Positions 56,643-64,000 of a stretch of 64,000 nucleotides of DNA are shown here, in pieces (the stretch's first letter is position 1; the number at the start of each line of letters is the position of its first letter). The position numbers and the translations under genes are program-made. The stretch is taken from NCBI GenBank assembly GCA_963725415.1, contig CAVRZY010000210.1:1-64000 (forward strand). The letters are read 5' to 3'. Under the pieces are notes generated by a model. It did not search any database, was not told the origin of the DNA, and saw only the letters and a program-made list of their open reading frames with translations. This stretch comes from CAVRZY01 sp963725415. GTDB lineage: Bacteria > Acidobacteriota > Terriglobia > Bryobacterales > Bryobacteraceae.

Positions 56643-56984
56643 ATGTCGCTGCTCGACGAGTTGTTGGCGTTGATAGCCATTTTGATCCCGCTCTTGCTTG
56701 TCGTGGTTCCCATCTCGGGTTTTCCCGCCGTAGCGGCTATGATGGCGCGCAAGCGCGGGGGATCTCCGCTGTTGTGGGCCGTACTCACCTTTGTGGTGTG
56801 CCTCTTCACCTTGCCCTTTGGCCTGCCCGTCTTGGTGACGGCAGGCGTGGCCATGGTCCTGGCGGCAACTTACGCAGGCAAGAGGGACAAACCCTGCCCG
56901 CACTGCCGGAAGATGATCCCGAAAGACTCCATAGCTTGTCCCTTCTGCGCAGGCGCTCCGCGGACGGGCCTGGACGTGGTGTGA
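56643..56984 (+). CDS. small membrane protein with C-terminal zinc ribbon
   Basis: The 113-residue product has two membrane helices (about 7-30 and 43-75) and a C-terminal CPHCRKMIPKDSIACPFC zinc-ribbon motif. Such proteins are common but uncharacterised. It lies 14 bases before the oxidoreductase gene. Confidence 0.8.
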   Translation: MSLLDELLALIAILIPLLLVVVPISGFPAVAAMMARKRGGSPLLWAVLTFVVCLFTLPFGLPVLVTAGVAMVLAATYAGKRDKPCPHCRKMIPKDSIACPFCAGAPRTGLDVV

Positions 56985-56998
56985 AACCGGGAGGAGAC

Positions 56999-58300
56999 AT
57001 GAACCGGCGCGCTTTTGTAACAGGAACTGCCGTTTCGGCAGGACGTACCCTCGGCGCCAACGATCGGGTGGTGGTGGGCCTGATCGGCTGCGGCGGTCGG
57101 GGCCGCTACGTGGCTCGATTGATGCGGGAAGCCCCGGGGGTGGAGTTCGGCGCAGTCTGCGACGTCTACGAACCCAATGCTGCCCGCGCCCGCGAGTGGG
57201 CCGGGCCCGGCGCCCGCGCCTACAAGGATTTTCGCCACCTGCTCGAGCAGAAGGACATTGATGCCGTGCAGATCTCCACGCCCGACCACTGGCACGCCAT
57301 CCCCACCGTGCTGGCCTGCCAGGCCGGCAAGGATGTTTACGTCGAGAAGCCGCTGGCGCACAATGTCAAGGAAGGCCGCGCCATGGTGGAGGCGGCCCGC
57401 CGCTACAAGCGCATCGTGCAGGCCGGCACGCAACACCGTTCGGCGTCCCATTTTCGTGAAGTGGCGCGCATCGTTCAAAGCGGGGAGCTGGGCGAAGTGC
57501 GCTACGTGCGGGTGTGGAACTACGTCAACATGTATCCCAACGGCATCGGCCGGGAGGCGGACTCGAACCCGCCCGAGGGCCTGGATTGGGATTTCTATCT
57601 GGGGCCTGCGCCCCTGGTCCCCTACAACCGCAAGCGCTTCCTGGGTACCTACCGCTGGTTCTGGGATTACGCCGGAGGTTACATCACGGATTTCGGCACC
57701 CACCGCTTCGACACCGTCCACCAGATCATGGGCCTGGATGCGCCCCGCAGCGTGGCCGCCTCGGGCGGACGCTTCAGCCTCAAAGACGCCGGCGAAGTCC
57801 CCGATATCCTGCAAGCTACCTACGAGTATCCTGGCTTCATCCTTAGCTATGAGGCTTGCCTCATCAGCGCCCACGGGCTGGGCTGCCGGACTCCCGGAAT
57901 GAAATACTACAACGCGCGCGGCGCCGATGACCGTCCCAATGGCATGGCCTTCTATGGGACCAACGGCGCGCTGTTCGCCGACCGCATCGGCTTCGAGATC
58001 TACCCCGACCTCAAGCCCGGCTCCTCTTCGGAGTACCGCATGGAGCGCAAGCAGACCAACGTCAGCGACGCCACCGCGCTTCACGCCGCCAATTTCGTCG
58101 AGTGCGTCCGCAGCCGCAAGACGCCTAACGGCGAGATCCAGCATGGCCATCGCGCCGCCATCGTCGCCCACCTGGGCAACATCGCGATGAAGGCCGGCAA
58201 GAAATTGCGCTGGGATGCCCAAAGGGAGGACTTCCTGGATGTCCCCGAGGCCTCCCGTCTGCTGAGCCGCCAGGCCCGCAAACCCTGGGATCTGATCTGA
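56999..58300 (+). CDS. Gfo/Idh/MocA-family oxidoreductase
   Basis: The ATG at 56999 with GGGAGGAG upstream starts a 433-residue protein with a short Tat-like signal (NRRAFVTGTAVSAG). The Rossmann domain has VGLIGCGGRGRYVARLM, STPDHWHAIPTVLACQAGKDVYVEKPLAHN follows, and the catalytic EKP motif is within it. The C-terminal domain has GGYITDFGTHRFDTVHQIMG. This type of secreted Gfo/Idh/MocA enzyme oxidises or epimerises sugars with a bound NAD(P). It may open the sugar cluster. Confidence 0.9.
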   Translation: MNRRAFVTGTAVSAGRTLGANDRVVVGLIGCGGRGRYVARLMREAPGVEFGAVCDVYEPNAARAREWAGPGARAYKDFRHLLEQKDIDAVQISTPDHWHAIPTVLACQAGKDVYVEKPLAHNVKEGRAMVEAARRYKRIVQAGTQHRSASHFREVARIVQSGELGEVRYVRVWNYVNMYPNGIGREADSNPPEGLDWDFYLGPAPLVPYNRKRFLGTYRWFWDYAGGYITDFGTHRFDTVHQIMGLDAPRSVAASGGRFSLKDAGEVPDILQATYEYPGFILSYEACLISAHGLGCRTPGMKYYNARGADDRPNGMAFYGTNGALFADRIGFEIYPDLKPGSSSEYRMERKQTNVSDATALHAANFVECVRSRKTPNGEIQHGHRAAIVAHLGNIAMKAGKKLRWDAQREDFLDVPEASRLLSRQARKPWDLI

Positions 58301-58330
58301 ACCCAGCCCCGTGTCACAATAGAGGAGGAA

Positions 58331-59137
58331 ATGATTGAATGCCTGCGCCCGGGCGTGTCTGCCCAAAATGCCCGGGTGGTCCTCTTCGATTTTGACGGGA
58401 CCGTCTCCCTGATCCGCTCCGGCTGGGTTGATGTGATGGTCCCCATGATGGTCGAGATCCTGATGGACCTCCAGACCGGGGAACCCGAGCCCGAAATTCG
58501 CACGCTGGTCGAGGATTTCGTGGGGCGCCTCACCGGAAAGCAGACCATCTACCAGATGATGGAGCTGGCCGACCAGGTGGAACTGCGCGGGGGCAAGGCC
58601 CTGGACCCGCTGGTCTACAAGCAGATGTACCTCGAGCGGCTGCACAGAAAGATCGCCTATCGCCTGGAAGAGTTGCGCCAGCGCCAGGTTCTGCCCGAGA
58701 AATACCTGGTCCCCGGCGCGCGCGCCCTCCTGGAAGCCCTGGCCGATCGCGGCCTGAAGATGTACCTGGCCAGCGGCACCGACCAGCCTTACATGCGCGA
58801 AGAGGCTGACCTGCTGGACGTCTCCCGCTACTTCGACGGGCGGGTCTACGGCGCTCTGGACGACTACAAGAGCTTTTCGAAGAAAATCCTGATCCAGCGC
58901 ATCATCGCCTCGGCGGAATGCGAAGGTTCCGCATTCCTGGGTTTCGGAGACGGCTACGTCGAGATCGAGAACATCAAGGACGTGGGCGGCGTGGCCGTGG
59001 GTGTGGCTACGGCCGAGCCGGAATGCCAGGCCGTCGATCCCTGGAAGCGCAAACGCCTTATCGGGGTGGGCGCCGATTTCATCATCCCCAACTTTCTCTG
59101 CCGCGACGAGCTGCTTGGCGCTCTGTTCCCGCAATGA
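58331..59137 (+). CDS. HAD-superfamily hydrolase
   Basis: The 268-residue protein has the HAD motif I LFDFDGTVS at about residues 18-26, a helical cap, motif II in YLASGTD, and motif III in FGDGYVEI. It is a phosphatase or phosphonatase-type enzyme, perhaps removing phosphate from a sugar phosphate of this cluster. GAGGAGGA precedes the ATG. The stop overlaps the next start (ATGA). Confidence 0.9.
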   Translation: MIECLRPGVSAQNARVVLFDFDGTVSLIRSGWVDVMVPMMVEILMDLQTGEPEPEIRTLVEDFVGRLTGKQTIYQMMELADQVELRGGKALDPLVYKQMYLERLHRKIAYRLEELRQRQVLPEKYLVPGARALLEALADRGLKMYLASGTDQPYMREEADLLDVSRYFDGRVYGALDDYKSFSKKILIQRIIASAECEGSAFLGFGDGYVEIENIKDVGGVAVGVATAEPECQAVDPWKRKRLIGVGADFIIPNFLCRDELLGALFPQ

Positions 59138-60103
59138 AATCCAAGTACGCAACGTTCGACCGCTCGCGCCTTCTCCTGAAGCCGCTCCGGGAGCGCGTCC
59201 ACGACTTGCGCCTGGAGCAGTGGCTGGGTCTGGAGGACGCTGCTCCGCCTTACTCGCATCCCCAGCTTGCCGAGCTGGCGGCGCGCGTTCTGGCGGCCCG
59301 CCGCAGCGGCGCGGCCCGCATCCTGATGATGGGAGCGCACCTGCTGCGGGCGGGAGTGAACCGCCACATCATCGACCTGCTCGAGCGCGGCTGCCTGGAT
59401 CACATCGCCATGAACGGCGCAGGCGCGATCCACGATTACGAACTGGCCCGCATCGGCGCCACCACCGAGAGCGTGGCCCGCTACATCCGCACCGGCGAGT
59501 TCGGCCTCTGGAAAGAAACCGGCGAGCTGAACGATTGGATCGCCGAAGCAGCCGAACTGGGCCTGGGGCTGGGTGAAAACCTCGGGCGCCGCATCGAGGC
59601 CAGCGACTTCCCCTGTCGAGAGTTGAGCCTTTTGGCTGCCGCCTACCGGCTTTCGGTTCCCGCTCACCGTACACGTGGGCATCGGCTACGACATCCTGCA
59701 CGAGCATCCCAACTGCGACGGGGCCGCGCTGGGCGCCGCCAGCTACCGGGATTTCCTGATCTTCGCACGCACGGTGGAACGCCTGGAAGGAGGCGTTCTG
59801 CTGAGCTTCGGATCCGCCGTCATGGCCCCCGAAGTCTATCTGAAGGCCCTGGCCATGGCCCGCAACGTGGCCGCACAGCAGCACCGCGCGATCCGCAATT
59901 TCGCCACCGCGGTCTTCGACCTGGTGCCGATTCGCGGCGATGTTCACCGCGAACTGGACAAGACCGAACCCGGCTACTACTTCCGCCCGCACAAGACCAT
60001 CCTAGTGCGAACCGTGGCCGAGGGCGGGCAGAGTTTCTATTTCTGCGGCGACCATCGCGCCACTTTCCCTGCGCTCCGCCGGGCGATCCTCGAGATCTTA
60101 TGA
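59134..60103 (+). CDS. deoxyhypusine-synthase-like protein of a sugar cluster, frameshifted
   Basis: The ATG overlaps the HAD stop. The first 177 residues contain ILMMGAHLLRAGVNRHIIDLLERG and IAMNGAGAIHDYELARIG, a nucleotide-binding-like pattern reminiscent of deoxyhypusine synthases. After AAAYRL near 59655 an extra C shifts the frame, then LTVHVGIGYDILHEHPNCDGAALG continues to 60103 (about 322 residues in total). Bacteria with heptose-like sugar clusters often carry such a gene between kinase and isomerase genes, but its reaction is unknown. The assignment to the family is tentative. Confidence 0.65.
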
Positions 60104-61091
60104 CCACGGCTGAGATCCTGGCTTCTTTCCCCAAAATCGCGGCCCTGGTGGTCGGAGATATCTGCCTGGACCGCTGGTGCACCTACGATCCCTCCACCGC
60201 CGAACCTTCCCGCGAGACCGGCATTCCCCGCCTCGGCGTGGTGGCTACCGAGGTCACTCCCGGCGGCGGTGGCACGGTCGCCAACAATCTGGTGGCCCTC
60301 AGAGCCAGTCGCGTGGCCGTGCTCGGCGTCAGAGGCGATGACGGTTTCGGATTCGAGCTCACGCCGGGCCCTGGAAGCCCGCGGGGTTTCCACCGATCTG
60401 ATGGTGCCGGAGCTCGAGCCTCTCCACCTTCACCTACACCAAGATCATCAACTCGAAGACCGGCATCGAGGACCGGCCCCGCCTGGACTTCATCACCACC
60501 CGCCCCATCCCGGAACAGGTCGAGCGCAGAATCCTCAACCGGCTGGAAGCCGCCGCCAGCGGCTATGACGTGATCCTGGTATCGGACCAGGCCGAGACCG
60601 ATCACGGCGGCGTAGTCACTCCCGCGGTGCGCGCTCTACTGGCCGATCTGGCCGGGCGCCACCCCGAGAGAATCCTCTGGGTCGATTCCCGCAAGCGCTT
60701 GGAGCTGTTCCGCAAGGTGATCGTGAAGGCCAACCAGCAGGAGGTCGAGACGGCCTGTGGCAGCCTGTTCGGGCACACAGACTGCCAGCGCCTGCGGCAG
60801 CACGTCCACAGCAAGCTGCTCATGGTGACCCAGGGAGCGAAGGGCGTGCTGGTCGTCGAGGAGGGGCGGGAAACACAGGTGCCTACACGCCAGATCGAGA
60901 AGCCCGTGGATATCTGCGGCGCCGGCGACAGCTTCTCGGCCGGCGCCGCCCTGGCCCTGGCCGTGACGGGTTCTCCGAGCGAGGCGGCGCGCTTCGGCAA
61001 CCTGGTCGCCTCCATCACCATCATGAAGAAAGGGACCGGCACGGCGTCCCCGCAAGAGGTGCTGGCAGCGGAGGGGGCAGTTAGGCGATGA
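60100..61091 (+). CDS. PfkB-family sugar kinase (HldE kinase-domain-like), frameshifted
   Basis: The ATG overlaps the stop of the preceding gene. The text runs ALVVGDICLDRW, then VTPGGGGTVANNLVALRASRVAVLGVRGDDGFG. Two frame changes occur near 60362 and 60415; between them RALEARGVSTDLMVPE is read, then STFTYTKIINSKTGIEDRP resumes, ending in the PfkB signature DICGAGDSFSAGAALALAV. The length (about 330 residues) and order match heptose-7-phosphate kinases (RfaE domain I). Both slips preserve the protein sequence on either side, so errors in the sequence are likely. No adenylyltransferase domain is present. Confidence 0.8.
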
Positions 61092-61981
61092 ACACGCTGG
61101 CCATTGACATCGGCGGCACCAAGTTCTCGATGGCCGTCTTCGAGGGCCAGCGGATGGCGCTGCGGGAGTCCCGCTCGACGGACCGCGAAGGCGGGCGGGA
61201 ATGGATGCTCGAGCAGATTGTCTCGCTCGCCACGGACTGGCGCCGCAGCTTGCCGCTCGACCGCTGCGGGATCGGCTTCGGTGGTCCGGTTCAGTTCTCC
61301 GAGCAACGCGTGGCGCTTTCCACCCACGTCGGTGGGTGGCAAGACTTCGCGCTCTCCGCTTACCTCAGCCGAGAGCTGGGCTTGCCGGCCGTCATGGACA
61401 ACGACGCTAACGTGGGCGCGCTGGGGGAGGCCATCTACGGGGCGGGCGCGGGCGCAACGCCGCTCTTCTACATGACCATCTCCACCGGCATCGGAGGCGG
61501 ACTGGTGGTGGATGGCAGCATCTATCGGGGCGCCGACTCCTACGCCGGGGAAATCGGACACTTGACCGTGCGCCCGGAAGGTCCCGAGTGCCTCTGCGGC
61601 GCCCGGGGCTGCCTGGAGCGCATGTGCGGCGGCATCTGGATGGAGACCGATCACGGCCGCTCCGCCAAGGAACTTCTCCAGGATCCCGGGTTTGTCCGCC
61701 GCTATGTAGTGGACTTGGCCCTGGGCCTGAAAGCCTGCATCATGTTGTTGAACCCCGCGCGTATCGTCATCGGCGGCGGCATCGGCAAAGCGGGGCCGGC
61801 GCTGTTCGGCCCGCTGCGCGAGGAATTGCGCCGGCAAATCACCGACTGGTCTCGCGCGCGTATCGACGTCCTGCCCGCCGCCCTGGGCGACGACAGCGTG
61901 CTGTGGGGAGCCTTGGCCCTGGCGCAGCGCGAGACACAAGTCAGGAGTCAGCATGAGCTTCGCGGAACATTACAAGAGTGA
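61088..61981 (+). CDS. ROK-family sugar kinase
   Basis: The ATG overlaps the stop of the PfkB gene. The 297-residue protein has an N-terminal ATP-binding motif LAIDIGGTKFSMAVF, the ROK core VMDNDANVGALGEAIYGAG (catalytic Asp), and the zinc-binding loop GHLTVRPEGPECLCGARGCLE with three cysteines. It phosphorylates a sugar or amino sugar. The C-terminal 10 residues overlap the start of the next gene. Confidence 0.9.
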   Translation: MNTLAIDIGGTKFSMAVFEGQRMALRESRSTDREGGREWMLEQIVSLATDWRRSLPLDRCGIGFGGPVQFSEQRVALSTHVGGWQDFALSAYLSRELGLPAVMDNDANVGALGEAIYGAGAGATPLFYMTISTGIGGGLVVDGSIYRGADSYAGEIGHLTVRPEGPECLCGARGCLERMCGGIWMETDHGRSAKELLQDPGFVRRYVVDLALGLKACIMLLNPARIVIGGGIGKAGPALFGPLREELRRQITDWSRARIDVLPAALGDDSVLWGALALAQRETQVRSQHELRGTLQE

Positions 61982-62510
61982 ATTGTTGAAAGCGATTGAG
62001 GCCATTGATCTCCAGCGCGTCCAGCAGGCCATCGAGTGGTTCAAAGAAGCCCGCGCCGGCGGCCGGCAGATCTTCGTCTGCGGCAACGGCGGCAGCGCCG
62101 CCACCGCTTCCCATTTCGTCACCGATATGGTGAAGGGCGCCAGTTACAATCGCCCGGCCCGGTTCCGAATCCTGGCCCTGACCGATTCGCTGCCCATCCT
62201 CAGCGCCTACGCTAACGACCTGGGCTTCGACTGCGTGTTCGTCGAGCAACTAAAGAATTTCGCTCGACCGGGCGATCTTGTAATGGGCATCAGTGGTTCG
62301 GGAAACTCGCCCAATGTGCTGCGGGCCATCGAGTACGCGAACTCGATCGGCTGCCGCACCCTGGCGCTGACCGGGCGTGACGGGGGCAAAATTGGCTCTT
62401 TGGCCCAACTCAACATCCAGGTTCCCGTCGCCCACATGGGGCGGATTGAGGATGCCCACATGATCGTCTGCCATATGATCGGCTATTCTTTCATGGACTC
62501 CGAAGGGTGA
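61953..62510 (+). CDS. gmhA: SIS-domain phosphoheptose isomerase-like protein
   Basis: The 185-residue protein has the SIS core IFVCGNGGSAATASHFVTDMVKG and DLVMGISGSGNSPNVL, with the conserved downstream HMGRIEDAHMIVCHMIGY. This is the pattern of GmhA, which converts sedoheptulose 7-phosphate to D-glycero-D-manno-heptose 7-phosphate. The order PfkB kinase, ROK and GmhA suggests a modified heptose or related sugar pathway. The start overlaps the ROK gene by 29 bases. Confidence 0.87.
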   Translation: MSFAEHYKSELLKAIEAIDLQRVQQAIEWFKEARAGGRQIFVCGNGGSAATASHFVTDMVKGASYNRPARFRILALTDSLPILSAYANDLGFDCVFVEQLKNFARPGDLVMGISGSGNSPNVLRAIEYANSIGCRTLALTGRDGGKIGSLAQLNIQVPVAHMGRIEDAHMIVCHMIGYSFMDSEG

Positions 62511-62522
62511 GGAGGATGGTCG

Positions 62523-63461
62523 TTGGGCGAGGAGCTTTCACGACAGGAGCGCATCCAGGCCTGTCTCCGGGAGGTCACTAGACGGCCCGATTTTCCCGCT
62601 TTCTCCCACCATATCCAGGAGCTCATGCATGCGCTGGGAGACGAGGAGGCTTCGCTGCGTCGTTTGACCGCGCTGGTGCTGCGCGATTTCAGCCTGACCC
62701 TCAAGGTCCTCCGGACGGCCAACTCCGTCCAGTACAACCGCTCCGGCCGCCACATCCTCAGCGTCACTCACGCCGTGGCTTTGTTGGGAGTGGATGCCAT
62801 ACGCTACCTGGCGGGCAGCCTGGCCCTGTTCGAGCACTTCCGCAAACAGTCTCCCGGCCTCAGGGAACTGATGCTGCTGTCCTTGCTGACCGCCAACCAG
62901 GCCCGCTCGGTGGCGGCGCGCATCGGCTATCCGCGCCGCGAAGAAGCCTACCTGTGCGGCATGTTCCGCAACCTGGGGGAGGTCCTGGTGGCCAGTTACT
63001 TCCCCTCCCAGTACGCCGCCATCCTCGGCCACATCAAGGAAGCCAACCTCTCCGACCGGGAGGCTTGCTTGCGCGTGCTTCACTTCACCTACGAGGAACT
63101 GGGCCACGCCATGGCCCTCCACTGGAACATGCCCGATAAGGTGGCTCGCTGCATGCGCGGCGGTGAGGAGAAGCTCGGCAGAGCCGGAACCCACGACGTG
63201 GACCTGCTCCCGGCCCTGACTTCCTTTAGTCACTCCTTGACCACTGTGGAGGAGTTGAACCTGACCATGGTCCCCGCAACAGCTCGAAATGAAGCCCTCA
63301 TCCCCGCCGACGACACGGAGCAGCAGTTCCTGCGTCATGTCTCGCCGGAGCCTATCCACATCGATGAGGTGCGGCGGCGCAGTGGCCTGCCCATCGCTAC
63401 CGTGAGCAGCGCCCTGGCGATGCTGGAGCTGAAGGGCTGGTGCGGCAGATGGGCGCGATGA
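62523..63461 (+). CDS. HDOD-domain protein, C-terminus replaced by a DprA tail
   Basis: The TTG at 62523 has GGAGG eight bases upstream. Residues 10-240 form an HDOD domain (FPAFSHHIQELM, LTLKVLRTANSVQYN, AYLCGMFRNLGEVLVASYFP). From about residue 258 the text changes to PEPIHIDEVRRRSGLPIATVSSALAMLELKG, a DprA winged helix. A real fusion is unlikely; a deletion between an HDOD gene and dprA, in the genome or in assembly, is more likely. HDOD proteins act in signalling or in gene regulation. Confidence 0.75.
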   Translation: MGEELSRQERIQACLREVTRRPDFPAFSHHIQELMHALGDEEASLRRLTALVLRDFSLTLKVLRTANSVQYNRSGRHILSVTHAVALLGVDAIRYLAGSLALFEHFRKQSPGLRELMLLSLLTANQARSVAARIGYPRREEAYLCGMFRNLGEVLVASYFPSQYAAILGHIKEANLSDREACLRVLHFTYEELGHAMALHWNMPDKVARCMRGGEEKLGRAGTHDVDLLPALTSFSHSLTTVEELNLTMVPATARNEALIPADDTEQQFLRHVSPEPIHIDEVRRRSGLPIATVSSALAMLELKGWCGRWAR

Positions 63462-63505
63462 GCTACGTGCGGGCCCGCGAGGCTGGCGCCGTCTACGGAG
63501 CATGA
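63290..63505 (+). pseudogene. dprA: C-terminal remnant of dprA
   Basis: RHVSPEPIHIDEVRRRSGLPIATVSSALAMLELKG is read in the HDOD frame. After a missing G near 63438 the next frame continues LVRQMGAMSYVRAREAGAVYGA to a stop at 63503-63505. This is the DprA_WH domain that ends the DNA-uptake protein DprA. The Rossmann-like body of DprA is absent. dprA next to topA is a common gene order, which supports the assignment. Confidence 0.7.
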
Positions 63506-63511
63506 CCGCCG

Positions 63512-64000
63512 GTGGCTAAGCGCAGCCGCCCACCCACCAGGGCGGGAGTCCAGAAGAACCTGGTGGTCGTGGAATCGCCGGCCAAGGCGAGGACGATCGC
63601 CAACATCCTGGGCGGGGCTACGAGGTCAAGGCCTCGGTGGGCCACGTGCGCGACCTGCCCGAAGTCGGCCCTCGGCGTGGACGTCGAGCACGACTTCGAG
63701 CCCAACTACGTCGTGCCCAAGGAGAAGCGGCAGGTGGTGAAGGAGATCAAGGCTGCCGCCAAGCGGGCCGACGCGGTCTACCTGGCCACCGACCCCGACC
63801 GCGAGGGCGAGGCCATCGCCTGGCACCTGGTGGAGGCGGCGGAGCTGGACGATCGCGCTACGAGCGCGTCGTCTTCCACGAGATCACGCCCGAGGCCGTG
63901 CGAGAGGCCTTCCGCCACCCGCGCGAGCATCGACATGCACCTGGTCGACGCCCAGCAGGCGCGGCGCATCCTGGACCGGCTGGTGGGCTACAAGCTCAGC
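63512..64000 (+). CDS. topA: DNA topoisomerase I, N-terminal part, frameshifted and cut by the window end
   Basis: From the GTG at 63512 the text reads VVVESPAKARTIANILGG, then after slips near 63615, 63660, 63850 and 63925 continues VKASVGHVRDLP, LGVDVEHDFEPNYVVPKEK, ATDPDREGEAIAWHL, FHEITPEAVREAF and IDMHLVDAQQARRILDRL. These are the toprim domain and the start of domain IV of TopA. Four frame changes in 490 bases is far above the rest of the window and suggests poor sequence quality at this edge. The gene continues beyond the window. TopA relaxes negative supercoils. Confidence 0.8.
   Translation, partial: MAKRSRPPTRAGVQKNLVVVESPAKARTIANILGGATRSRPRWATCATCPKSALGVDVEHDFEPNYVVPKEKRQVVKEIKAAAKRADAVYLATDPDREGEAIAWHLVEAAELDDRATSASSSTRSRPRPCERPSATRASIDMHLVDAQQARRILDRLVGYKLS

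Noticed and set aside
56870..59152. A 760-residue open frame on the minus strand
   Set aside because: It is antisense to the oxidoreductase and HAD genes, is rich in residues typical of shadow frames in GC-rich DNA, and has no domain pattern.
62523..63461. A genuine HDOD-DprA signalling fusion
   Set aside because: The winged helix is followed by a frameshift and the usual dprA-topA order, so a deletion or assembly join is simpler.

Overview
The window most likely comes from an acidobacterium of the Bryobacterales/Solibacter type, probably from a metagenome-derived or long-read assembly. The evidence is a large beta-propeller protein ending in the Solibacter-type TIGR03437 domain (47945-51370), an Oar-like TonB-dependent receptor with an N-terminal carboxypeptidase-regulatory-like domain (19585-22878), a Ser/Thr kinase with PD40-type repeats, NtrC-type two-component genes, and uniformly GC-rich codon use. 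Nine or more otherwise conserved genes carry single-base frameshifts, many in G/C runs. Some are probably sequence errors rather than real mutations.

Layout: 1-4382 holds a beta-helix fragment, two NmrA-type oxidoreductases, a DUF421 membrane protein and the wreck of a TIR-STAND NTPase. 4452-8476 holds BON, TIGR02206, DUF6448, MFS and MerR genes. 8531-8910 is a composite of nested inverted-repeat elements in front of flbD-motA-motB. 11162-12550 is a serine hydrolase. 12641-14505 is a restriction-modification pair preceded by a broken duplicate of the methyltransferase 3' end and of the neighbouring histidine kinase. 14575-18422 is a histidine kinase, a sigma-54 activator, a deleted HlyD gene and an ABC ATPase behind a predicted sigma-54 promoter. 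18435-23198 holds propeller and transposase remnants around the TonB receptor.

23222-31592 holds DUF4920, sulfatase, HicB, trmH, hutH, GNAT and priA. A DUF433/DUF5615 toxin-antitoxin remnant lies between trmH and hutH inside a 98-bp direct duplication of their start regions. 31623-42163 is a scrapyard: several transposase fragments, a PEP-CTERM protein, an N-terminally deleted ligA beside an IS1380 fragment, an intact higBA pair, a GH51 arabinofuranosidase, and a decayed Ser/Thr kinase split by an intact IS1634-type element whose ends and 6-bp target duplication can be read directly.

42210-54660 holds YHS and TPR proteins, an FtsX-type permease and a TolC-type outer-membrane protein, with an 83-bp tandem repeat split by a 337-bp MITE between the last two. 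The TIGR03437 propeller, a TPR lipoprotein and an exosortase-linked CAAX-protease-like protein follow. 54806-56984 holds a small membrane protein plus winged-helix regulator pair and uppS. 56999-62510 is a tightly packed sugar gene cluster (Gfo/Idh/MocA, HAD, a deoxyhypusine-synthase-like protein, PfkB kinase, ROK, GmhA-type isomerase). The right edge has an HDOD gene running into the tail of dprA and a badly frameshifted start of topA.

I found no complete new defence system. The most interesting signals are the two selfish modules (restriction-modification and toxin-antitoxin) that each sit beside a long partial duplication of neighbouring sequence, three small insertions with exact target-site duplications (10, 9 and 6 bp), and the compact sugar cluster with a protein of unknown function. 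No tRNA, rRNA or CRISPR array was seen.
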